Assembly: GCA_031372765.1 (NCBI GenBank)
Contig: JANMLW010000051.1
Span: 1-6,472, forward strand
Origin: JADCCX01 sp031372765
GTDB taxonomy: Bacteria; Pseudomonadota; Alphaproteobacteria; Rhizobiales; Beijerinckiaceae
DNA: 6,472 nt
Direction of reading: 5' to 3'
The notes under the pieces were generated by a model. The model had not been told where the DNA came from. It made no database searches and was given only the letters and a program-made list of their open reading frames with translations. The position numbers were made by a program, and so were the translations under genes. Every line of letters begins with the position of its first letter. Position 1 is the first letter of the stretch. Of the stretch, positions 1 through 5,193 are shown one piece after another.

Positions 1-97
1 TCGCAGCTAACGGGATCGTTTTCCCATTTGCCAACTCTCTGTGTGTTGGTGCCCTCACAACGAAGGCATCATGCGGCGATCAATCGCGAGGACAGGT

Positions 98-688
98 ATG
101 AGCACGAAAAAAGCTGGTCAGCAGCGCCTTGGTTTTAAGACAGGCGAATTCATCATTTATCCCGCCCATGGTCTGGGCAAGATCGTCTCCATCGAAGAAC
201 AGGAAATCGCCGGTTTCAAACTTGAGCTTTTCGTCGTCTCTTTCATGAAAGAAAAGATGACATTGCGTGTCCCGACCGCCAAGATAACCCAGGTTGGCAT
301 GCGTAAGCTGTCGGACGCTGATACCATTACCCGGTCTCTGGAAGTGCTTACCGGTCGCGCCCGCATCAAGCGGACGATGTGGAGCCGCCGCGCCCAGGAA
401 TACGAGGCCAAGATCAATTCCGGTGATATCATTGCCGTTTCGGAAGTGGTGCGTGATCTCTACCGTTCGGAAGCGCAACCTGAGCAGTCCTACTCCGAGC
501 GTCAGCTCTATGAGGCCGCTCTTGAGCGTCTGATGAGCGAGATAGCCGCTGTTGACGAGATTACCGATACCGAGGCTCTGAAAAAGATCGAGACGAGCCT
601 GTCCAAGAACCCGCGTCGCGCCAAGGCTGCTACTGATGCTGCGGGCGAAGACGAGGAAGCTGAGGCCGATGAGGCCGAAGCGGCCTGA
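98..688 (+). CDS. carD: CarD/CdnL family RNA polymerase-binding transcriptional regulator
   Basis: A 196-residue protein. Residues about 14-75 form the CarD_TRCF RNA-polymerase-interacting domain (GEFIIYPAHGLGKI, then FVVSFMKEKMTLRVP). Residues about 80-170 are the helical DNA-contacting part, with KRTMWSRRAQEYEAKINSGD. W95 sits where mycobacterial and Thermus CarD carry the Trp that wedges into the upstream edge of the promoter bubble. Family knowledge: CarD/CdnL binds the RNA polymerase beta subunit and stabilises open complexes, especially at rRNA and other growth promoters; it acts in the cytoplasm. Residues 180-196 are an Asp/Glu/Ala tail ending in Ala-Ala, encoded partly by 9-bp GAGGCCGAN repeats. 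The start at 98 is chosen because GAGGA at 88-92 lies 5 nt upstream; in-frame starts at 41 and 71 would add a non-conserved leader. Monocistronic, closed by the terminator at 725-748. A GCGAT-CA-ATCGC dyad (76-87) lies just before the Shine-Dalgarno. Confidence 0.95.
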   Translation: MSTKKAGQQRLGFKTGEFIIYPAHGLGKIVSIEEQEIAGFKLELFVVSFMKEKMTLRVPTAKITQVGMRKLSDADTITRSLEVLTGRARIKRTMWSRRAQEYEAKINSGDIIAVSEVVRDLYRSEAQPEQSYSERQLYEAALERLMSEIAAVDEITDTEALKKIETSLSKNPRRAKAATDAAGEDEEAEADEAEAA

Positions 689-719
689 TTTCATAAATTC
701 CTGCTCCACAGGAACATGC

Positions 720-748
720 AAAAGCCCGGCGGAAACGCCGGGTTTTTT
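720..748 (+). terminator. Rho-independent terminator of carD
   Basis: A perfect 7-bp GC stem, CCCGGCG (725-731) with CGCCGGG (736-742), closes a GAAA tetraloop and is followed by six T (743-748). The AAAAG at 720-724 can pair with the T run, so the element could also stop transcription from the opposite strand. It isolates carD from the gene that follows. Confidence 0.94.
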
Positions 749-761
749 GTTGTCGTTTGTC

Positions 762-795
762 TTCGATTATTTTCGATTGCCCTGAATTGCCTGAA
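762..795 (+). promoter_or_regulatory. Short direct repeats in the presumed promoter region of the TadG-like gene
   Basis: Between the carD terminator and the TadG-like gene lie two copies of TTCGATT (762-768 and 772-778), exactly 10 bp apart. They are followed by TTGCCCTGAA (777-786) and TTGCCTGAA (787-795) in tandem. As the terminator ends at 748, a promoter for the next gene should lie in about 749-820. I could not assign a convincing -35/-10 pair. The repeats are seen directly; a regulatory role is inference. Confidence 0.3.
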
Positions 796-836
796 CGGCA
801 CGCCCCTTGCGATGGTTGCAGCAAGGAGAACCATCC

Positions 837-2165
837 ATGAGTATTCTGCGCACATTCGGCACAAACCTGTACGGCAAGGCAACCTGTCTTGTCCGAAAAC
901 AGGACGGTAACGTCGCCCTGCTGTTTGGACTGGCTCTCATGCCCATGATGGCAGTCACGGGGGTTGCCATTGATTACAGCCGGGCCTCCGATGCGCGGAC
1001 ATCGCTGCAACTGGCTATCGATTCAACCGTTCTGGCCGTGGCCAAGCGCGCGCCGCTGCTGTCCGATGCGCAACTGCGTACCGAGGCAGAAACTCATTTC
1101 CGCGCAGTGCTGCGCGAGCGGCATGATCTCGCGACACTGCCGATAACGGTCACCCGCAAGGACAAGAAGGTGCAGGTTGCGGCTGCCGGTGTCTTGCCGA
1201 CATCGTTCATGAAATTGTTTGGTGTGGCGAGGATGGATGTGGGCTCTGCCGCTGAAGCGAGCGTGGGCCAACGCAAGGTGGAACTGGCGCTGGTGCTCGA
1301 TAACACTGGCTCGATGGGTCGCCTATCCAAGATGGATGAATTGAAAAAGGCCACACGTAACCTGATCAACGTGGCGGAAGCAGCCGCCCCTGCTGGCAGT
1401 GGCATGATCAGGATCGCGCTGGTGCCCTTCGATACCGAGGTGAATGTTGATCCCAATGCCTATCGCTATCAAAGCTGGCTCGCCTTCAAGGAAGATGCGG
1501 GCCACAGCAGTTTTAACGATATTCGCAGCCGCATGGCTACAAAGGCCACTTGGGGCGGTTGCCTGACGGACCGTGGCATCGGCTTTGAAGCCAACGACAA
1601 GCGCGTGGACATGACCCGGCCTGAATCCTTTCATCCCGCTGTCAATTGCTCCAGCGGATCGCTGGCCCGTATGCAGCCTTTGACCGATAACTGGAACGCC
1701 CTTCGCACAGCGGCAGACAGCATGAAACCTTCGGGCTGCACCAACATCACCATCGGAGCGCGCTACGGCATCGCGGCGCTGTCCCCGTCAGAGCCCATTG
1801 GCGGCGGCGTGGCCTTTGGTGCATCGGATGTGGACAAGTACATGGTCATCCTGACAGACGGTGACAACACCCGAAACCGCTTCCTCAATGGCTGCGGCGG
1901 ACCGGACGGCACGGCAGGTATCGATACCAGCACCAAGGCAATGTGCGATGACATCAAGCGCAAGTCGTCCCGCAAGGATGCCTACGGCAAGCCGATTGCG
2001 GATGTGAAGGTGTTCACCGTGCGCGTGATGGAAGGCAACGCCGCCCTGCTGCGCAACTGCGCCACAGATGCCACCATGTACAAGGAAGTCAGCGATGCCT
2101 CACAGATTGACGCTGTGTTCAAGGACATCATCCGCGAGATCACGGCACTGCGGTTGACGATGTGA
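837..2165 (+). CDS. TadG-like pilus-assembly / membrane-anchored vWA-domain protein
   Basis: A 442-residue protein. Residues 22-70 are the Tad/TadE-like N-terminus (DGNVALLFGLALMPMMAVTG, then AIDYSRA and a helix), with one membrane segment at about 25-45. The rest should be periplasmic. A von Willebrand factor A domain runs from about 148 to 435. Its metal-ion-dependent adhesion site is D155-N-T157-G-S159 (Thr in place of the first Ser of DxSxS), T302 in GCTN, and D341 in LTDGDN. Six cysteines (C241, C271, C301, C353, C370, C408) lie in the presumed periplasmic part, enough for three disulfides. The C-terminus (ATDATMYKEVSDASQIDAVFKDII...LRL) matches the usual end of TadG-like proteins. TadG helps assemble Flp/Tad adhesive pili at the envelope, but no tad gene lies nearby, so its partner is unknown. 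The start at 837 has AAGGAG at 823-828 with 8-nt spacing; an in-frame ATG at 807 lacks comparable support. Confidence 0.85.
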   Translation: MSILRTFGTNLYGKATCLVRKQDGNVALLFGLALMPMMAVTGVAIDYSRASDARTSLQLAIDSTVLAVAKRAPLLSDAQLRTEAETHFRAVLRERHDLATLPITVTRKDKKVQVAAAGVLPTSFMKLFGVARMDVGSAAEASVGQRKVELALVLDNTGSMGRLSKMDELKKATRNLINVAEAAAPAGSGMIRIALVPFDTEVNVDPNAYRYQSWLAFKEDAGHSSFNDIRSRMATKATWGGCLTDRGIGFEANDKRVDMTRPESFHPAVNCSSGSLARMQPLTDNWNALRTAADSMKPSGCTNITIGARYGIAALSPSEPIGGGVAFGASDVDKYMVILTDGDNTRNRFLNGCGGPDGTAGIDTSTKAMCDDIKRKSSRKDAYGKPIADVKVFTVRVMEGNAALLRNCATDATMYKEVSDASQIDAVFKDIIREITALRLTM

Positions 2166-2204
2166 GGGGGATACGCAGAGTCCAAAGCGATACGCTGCGC
2201 ACTG

Positions 2205-2349
2205 ATCTCCTCATCCTGAGGTGCGCAGCGCAGCGAAGCCTCGAAGGACGCACAATCTGTGTGCAATGACTGCGGTTTACGAAAATGTCTGTGCGGACAT
2301 AGTGCGTCCTTCGAAACGCCGCTTGCGCGGCTCCTCAGGATGAGGAGAT
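2205..2349. repeat. Long imperfect inverted repeat, rhizobial intergenic palindrome type
   Basis: The left arm (2205-2253) and right arm (2302-2349) are reverse complements over 17 bp at the outer ends (ATCTCCTCATCCTGAGG) and 13 bp at the inner ends (TCGAAGGACGCAC). Between these matches, 18-19 bp of each arm has diverged. The 48-bp middle holds a small hairpin, ATGTC (2285-2289) with GACAT (2296-2300). Each outer end is itself palindromic: CCTCA-TCC-TGAGG at 2209-2221 and its mirror at 2333-2345. The element fits exactly between the stops of two convergent genes (2165 and 2356). From memory, motifs of this CCTCATCCTGAGG...TCGAAGGACG type recur between genes in Hyphomicrobiales and resemble RIME-like elements in plan; I could not check copy number. 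It may act as a bidirectional 3'-end structure, though there is no T run. Confidence 0.75.
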
Positions 2350-2355
2350 TTGTGA

Positions 2356-2817
2356 TCACGCAAAATCCAGCGGCAGCTCTGTCACAGCCTTGATCTCCTC
2401 CATCACGAAACTGGCCGAGATGTCGCTCATCTCAAGCCGGGCGATCAGCTTCTTGTAGAGCCTGTCATAGGCCGCCACATCGGGCACGCGGGCCTGCAGG
2501 ATGTAGTCGATCTCGCCTGCGGTGCGGTAGGCGCCGATGATTTCGGGGATGTCCATGACAGCCTTGCGCAGCTGCTCCGTGGCATCTGGCGTGTGGCGGC
2601 TGGTGCGCACGATGATGAAGACCGGGAGTGCCAGGTTGACCTTGGCGGGATCGATGAGCGCTACGCGACTGCGGATGTAGCCATCCTCCTCCAGGCGAGC
2701 GACACGCCGCCAGCAGGTGTTGCGGGAAATGCCTACGCTATCCGCCAGAACATCAAGGCTCTGGCTCGTGTCGCGCTGCAAGGCAGTGAGCAGACGTTTG
2801 TCAATGATATCAAGCAT
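2356..2817 (-). CDS. Lrp/AsnC family transcriptional regulator
   Basis: 153 residues, the normal length for the family. The N-terminus (LDIIDKRLLTALQRDTSQSLDVLADSVGIS) leads into an AsnC-type helix-turn-helix at about 20-42, with recognition helix SRNTCWRRVARLEEDGYI. The C-terminal half (about 64-145) is the RAM/AsnC effector and oligomerisation domain, with AYRTAGEIDYILQARVPD containing the GxxDY ligand-loop motif at 101-105. Members form dimers to octamers that bind DNA and often sense an amino acid; the ligand here cannot be told. The gene diverges from the DUF6356 gene, with a 24-bp dyad 23 bp upstream of its start. Local regulation of itself and that neighbour is therefore likely, but inferred. 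The start at 2817 is the only ATG in frame before an upstream stop, but its Shine-Dalgarno is weak (GAG 12 nt upstream). Confidence 0.93.
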   Translation of the reverse strand: MLDIIDKRLLTALQRDTSQSLDVLADSVGISRNTCWRRVARLEEDGYIRSRVALIDPAKVNLALPVFIIVRTSRHTPDATEQLRKAVMDIPEIIGAYRTAGEIDYILQARVPDVAAYDRLYKKLIARLEMSDISASFVMEEIKAVTELPLDFA

Positions 2818-2839
2818 AGGTATGAATATCTCATGGATA

Positions 2840-2863
2840 GGGATTAAATCAACATTTTATCCC
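2840..2863. promoter_or_regulatory. 24-bp dyad, candidate operator between divergent Lrp and DUF6356 genes
   Basis: GGGATTAAAT (2840-2849) faces ATTTTATCCC (2854-2863) across a CAAC centre; 9 of 10 arm positions are complementary. The AT-rich core with G/C edges and dyad symmetry suits a dimeric Lrp/AsnC binding site, and it lies in the only shared upstream region of the two genes. A second inverted pair, TCAAC (2849-2853) and GTTGA (2872-2876), overlaps it. The symmetry is seen directly; the binding protein is inferred. Confidence 0.45.
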
Positions 2864-2945
2864 GTTATTGGGTTGAATGGTCCAAATTGAGGGGATGAAT
2901 GCTCACCCGATTTGCAGGAATAACAATGCAGAGGAGACATTTGCA

Positions 2946-3221
2946 ATGATCGAGCGCACAAAGCAGCTGTTTATCGCCCATCCGGAAGCCTTGAACGAGA
3001 GTTACGGCCAGCATTTCAGACATGCCATGCGCTATTCCGGGCGGATGTTTGCCGCGTCATTCTGTGCGTTCACTCATGCGCTGTTTCCCTTCCTGTTCGA
3101 GAAGACAGCGTCGAATATGGTCAAGAAGATGTATGCTGACATGACCAGCCGGGGTGCGACGGCACCGGTCCTTCCCCATGTCGAAGTGGCCGCCGCAGCA
3201 GCCCTTGAGACATCACGCTGA
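2946..3221 (+). CDS. DUF6356 family small membrane protein
   Basis: A 91-residue protein resembling the DUF6356 family: LFIAHPEALNESYGQHFRHAMRYSGRMF, then a hydrophobic stretch (about 33-51) ending in HALFPFLFEKTAS. The LF..HP...ESYG.H and H.LFPFLF.KT.S pattern is the family hallmark as I know it. Homologues have sometimes been labelled capsular polysaccharide biosynthesis protein J, on no firm basis that I know. One membrane segment is predicted; the function is unknown. The Ala-rich end (82-87) is probably variable. The start at 2946 has GAGGAG at 2931-2936 with 9-nt spacing. Longer in-frame starts at 2877 and 2895 would add a poorly conserved leader, and 2895 has a purine run directly abutting the ATG. 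The gene is divergent from the Lrp/AsnC gene and may be its target. It ends 64 bp before the convergent thiD stop. Confidence 0.75.
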   Translation: MIERTKQLFIAHPEALNESYGQHFRHAMRYSGRMFAASFCAFTHALFPFLFEKTASNMVKKMYADMTSRGATAPVLPHVEVAAAAALETSR

Positions 3222-3285
3222 TTCTAGAATTTTTGTTTTACGAGGCTTGGCTGCGACAATTACCTCGAAAGGAGGGAAGTCGCTC

Positions 3286-4083
3286 TCACCACCACTTGTG
3301 GAAATGGTGCGCAGGGCCGTGGCCATGGCCGATCTTGAGGCGGTGCGACTGTGCAATAGCCTCTGTAATGTAGGTTTTGGCTTGCAGGCACGCTTCAGGC
3401 AAAGGCAACCCTTTCGCCAATCCGGCCGCAATGGCCGATGACAGGGTGCAGCCTGTGCCATGCACGTTCTGTGTTTTGATCCGGGCTGTTGCCAGGCGCT
3501 TTGTCCCCTCAGCCGATACCAGCAGATCCACGCTTTCCGGTCCATCGCCATGTCCGCCCTTGATCAGAACGGCGCGGGCGCCGTCCTTCAACAACAGCCG
3601 GGCCTGTACTTCCATCTCAGCTTCGTTTGCCGCCATGGGCAAGCCGGTGAGGGCAGAGGCCTCATGCAGGTTGGGCGTGATGATTGTTGCCAGAGGAAAC
3701 AGCCAACGGCGCAACGCTCCTGTGGCGGAAGGTGTCAGCAGTGCATCACCCGAGGTTGCAACCATGACAGGATCAAGCACAACCGGAGTGCCTGCTGTTT
3801 GTTTCAAACCGTTGGCCACGGCGCGGATGGTGGTGGCGCGGGACAGCATGCCGATCTTGATGGCGTTTACAGAAAGATCATCCAGCACCGATTGCAACTG
3901 GCGCGCAATGAATACGGCGGGGACATCCTGAATGCCCTGTACGCCTAGCGTGTTCTGTGCCGTCAACGCAGTGATGACGCTGGCACCATAAACACCCATA
4001 GCCGAGAAGGTCTTGAGATCAGCCTGAATGCCCGCACCACCGCCGGAATCAGACCCTGCGATGGTGAGTGCGATGGCGGTCAT
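3286..4083 (-). CDS. thiD: Bifunctional hydroxymethylpyrimidine kinase / phosphomethylpyrimidine kinase
   Basis: 265 residues, the usual ThiD length, of the ribokinase (PfkB-like) fold. It phosphorylates 4-amino-5-hydroxymethyl-2-methylpyrimidine twice with ATP, giving HMP-PP for thiamine phosphate synthase in the cytoplasm. Visible motifs: TIAGSDSGGGAGIQADLKTF (7-26), Q43 where the family contacts HMP, LDPVMVATSGD (103-113), ITPN..EA (135-142), the KGGH nucleotide motif (175-178), the catalytic anion-hole loop HGTGCTLSSAIAA (208-220), and the family end GHGHGPAHHFHKWW. The start at 4083 (MTAIALTIAGSDS) matches the family N-terminus, with AAGGGA about 11 nt upstream. An in-frame ATG at 4161 would add 26 residues not expected in the family. 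No other thi gene and no visible TPP riboswitch is present. It lies 111 bp downstream of tRNA-Gly on the same strand and converges on the DUF6356 gene. Confidence 0.96.
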   Translation of the reverse strand: MTAIALTIAGSDSGGGAGIQADLKTFSAMGVYGASVITALTAQNTLGVQGIQDVPAVFIARQLQSVLDDLSVNAIKIGMLSRATTIRAVANGLKQTAGTPVVLDPVMVATSGDALLTPSATGALRRWLFPLATIITPNLHEASALTGLPMAANEAEMEVQARLLLKDGARAVLIKGGHGDGPESVDLLVSAEGTKRLATARIKTQNVHGTGCTLSSAIAAGLAKGLPLPEACLQAKTYITEAIAQSHRLKIGHGHGPAHHFHKWW

Positions 4084-4162
4084 TGGTACTGATATCCCTT
4101 GGATCGGCAGTATGATCTTGCCGCCGCTCAAATGCGAACGGTGCGCGCCCAACCTTTTCATT

Positions 4163-4194
4163 CATGTTCAAAGAGATTGCATGTCTGAAGAGAT

Positions 4195-4196
<2 letters not shown>
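4163..4196. repeat. Two tandem 17-bp units abutting the 3' end of tRNA-Gly
   Basis: CATGTTCAAAGAGATTG (4163-4179) is followed directly by CATGTCTGAAGAGATTG (4180-4196); 14 of 17 positions are identical, with the three differences clustered at positions 6-8. The second unit ends inside the encoded CCA of the tRNA. It lies in the tRNA 3' trailer and upstream of thiD. The duplication is plain; its origin and role are not known. Confidence 0.65.
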
Positions 4197-4269
<73 letters not shown>

Positions 4270-4279
4270 GTCCGTAAGA

Positions 4280-4297
4280 GGCGGAACGAAGTCCGCC
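4280..4297 (-). other. Hairpin in the 5' leader of tRNA-Gly
   Basis: On the plus strand, GGCGGA (4280-4285) pairs perfectly with TCCGCC (4292-4297) across a 6-nt loop. On the tRNA strand this forms the same 6-bp stem 10 nt before the mature tRNA 5' end. No T run follows, so it is not a standard terminator. It would be part of the precursor removed by RNase P. Confidence 0.4.
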
Positions 4298-4310
4298 AAT
4301 TGGTAAGTTC

Positions 4311-4339
4311 GCTATGCCAAAGGATAGTCGTGCTGGCAA
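4311..4339 (-). promoter_or_regulatory. Candidate sigma-70 promoter for tRNA-Gly
   Basis: On the minus strand, TTGCCA (4334-4339) as -35 and CATAGC (4311-4316) as -10 are separated by 17 bp. That would put the transcription start near 4304, about 35 nt before the mature tRNA. The -10 match is poor, so the call is tentative. It overlaps the imperfect inverted repeat at 4322-4367. Confidence 0.3.
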
Positions 4340-4367
4340 GCCCTTGCGGCAAAAAACTTGGCTATCC
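4322..4367. repeat. Imperfect inverted repeat downstream of the nucleotidase gene
   Basis: GGATAG (4322-4327) and CTATCC (4362-4367) are perfect inverted partners. Inside them GGCAAG (4335-4340) faces CTTGGC (4358-4363), and GCAAG/CTTGC (4336-4340 and 4343-4347) can form a smaller alternative hairpin. It begins 26 bp beyond the nucleotidase stop and may form the 3' end of the argB-nucleotidase transcript. The T6 run on the minus strand (4352-4357) precedes rather than follows the inner hairpin, so it is not a classical intrinsic terminator. Confidence 0.4.
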
Positions 4368-4392
4368 ATAGGAGGTGACAATCGCGGCGCTC

Positions 4393-5142
4393 TTAGAGTA
4401 TCCGCAGACCGGTCAGGAATCCGGTGATATCGTCGGTGACATATTCGATGAAGGGAGGCGTATGCTGCCGCCTTTCCCACTCGTCACGCAGGTCGTTGAT
4501 GCCAGGCTTTGCCACGATCAGTACTGTTTTCATCCCTGCATCATGGGGGGCTTTGAGGTTTTTCACCAGATCCTCGAACATGGCCGCGCGCTTGGGTTCC
4601 ACGCCGTGCTTGTCAAAAAACTTCTGAAAGGCAATTGGCTCTGGCTTGGGGATGTAATCCGCCGCCTTGATGTCGAATACATCCTCGAAATGGTGCAGGA
4701 TGCCCAGGGCATTTGCAGTGTCTTCAGCATGCTTGCGTGAGCCGTTGGTCAGGATCAGTTTGCGCCCAGGCAGTCGCCCGATGGCAATAGACAGGGGCTC
4801 GTTGAAAACCAGCGAGGAACGATCAATGTTGTGGACGAAATCCATGAAGTGATCTGGGTCAGCATCGCCCAGATCAAGCAGGGCTTTCAATGTCGTGCCA
4901 TGTTTGTGATAGAAATGCTTTTGCAGGCCGCGTGCGCCCATGCCGTCCAGGCCATAGAGGTTCATCAGGTAATTGGTGATACGGTCATCGATCTGTGGCC
5001 ACAGCGCGCTGTCAGGCGGATAGAGCGTGTTGTCGAGATCGAACACCCATGTATCGACATGCGCGAAAGCGGAACCGACGCTGGTCCAGCTGGATTCGGT
5101 TTTGGCAGCTGCTGACATCAGGCGCATATCATGGGTTGTCAT
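4393..5142 (-). CDS. HAD-superfamily pyrimidine 5'-nucleotidase
   Basis: A 249-residue haloacid-dehalogenase-fold phosphatase of the SDT1-like pyrimidine 5'-nucleotidase group. Such enzymes dephosphorylate pyrimidine nucleoside monophosphates; the real substrate here is unproven. Motif I is WVFDLDNTLYPP with nucleophile D35 and acid/base D37. Motif II is LILTNGS (T132). Motif III is the lysine of YIPKPEP (K166). Motif IV is MFEDLVKNL (E190, D191). A helical cap lies between motifs I and II (about 45-120). All catalytic residues are present. The start is uncertain: ATG 5142 has an AGG 9 nt upstream, ATGs at 5127 and 5118 lack a Shine-Dalgarno, and a GTG at 5178 would add 12 residues. Residues before about 28 look unconserved. 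It follows argB by 51 bp on the same strand, an arrangement common in rhizobia, so co-transcription is likely. Confidence 0.9.
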   Translation of the reverse strand: MTTHDMRLMSAAAKTESSWTSVGSAFAHVDTWVFDLDNTLYPPDSALWPQIDDRITNYLMNLYGLDGMGARGLQKHFYHKHGTTLKALLDLGDADPDHFMDFVHNIDRSSLVFNEPLSIAIGRLPGRKLILTNGSRKHAEDTANALGILHHFEDVFDIKAADYIPKPEPIAFQKFFDKHGVEPKRAAMFEDLVKNLKAPHDAGMKTVLIVAKPGINDLRDEWERRQHTPPFIEYVTDDITGFLTGLRIL

Positions 5143-5151
5143 CGTGTTGTG

Positions 5152-5174
5152 CCTGAAGGCTTGAAGCCTGCAGG
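5152..5174. other. Stem-loop in the argB-nucleotidase spacer
   Basis: CCTG (5152-5155) pairs with CAGG (5171-5174). After one A-G mismatch, AGGC (5157-5160) pairs with GCCT (5166-5169) around a 5-nt loop. On the coding (minus) strand it ends 9 nt before the preferred nucleotidase start, so its lower strand includes the only AGG available as a ribosome-binding site. It could modulate translation or mark an mRNA processing site; this is inference. Confidence 0.4.
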
Positions 5175-5193
5175 ACACAACAGCATGATCGGG

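Noticed and set aside
80..721. 213-codon open frame on the minus strand opposite carD
   Set aside because: CarD motifs and a matching Shine-Dalgarno and terminator support the plus strand; the minus frame starts inside the terminator region and shows no known family.
2205..2349. Insertion sequence or MITE with target-site duplication
   Set aside because: No transposase frame and no clear flanking direct repeat are visible; called only as an intergenic palindromic repeat.
3221..3239. ATTCTAGAAT palindrome followed by a T-rich stretch after the DUF6356 stop
   Set aside because: The stem would be only 3-4 AT-rich pairs, too weak to call as an intrinsic terminator.
3241..3275. CGAGG...CCTCG inverted repeat and AAAGGAGG next to the thiD stop
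   Set aside because: No T run follows on either strand, so it is not a convincing terminator, and no start codon follows the AAAGGAGG at usable spacing; it is probably chance.
3377..3948. Two long plus-strand frames opposite thiD
   Set aside because: Cysteine/arginine/glutamine-rich translations typical of antisense shadows; thiD is clear on the other strand.
4084..4194. Possible TPP riboswitch upstream of thiD
   Set aside because: I see no THI-box motif (CTGAGA...ACCTGA-type) on the minus strand before thiD.
4370..4740. Plus-strand frame starting with GTG at 4375 next to a GGAGGTGA sequence
   Set aside because: The apparent Shine-Dalgarno overlaps the start codon itself, and the frame is antisense to the HAD catalytic motifs of the nucleotidase.
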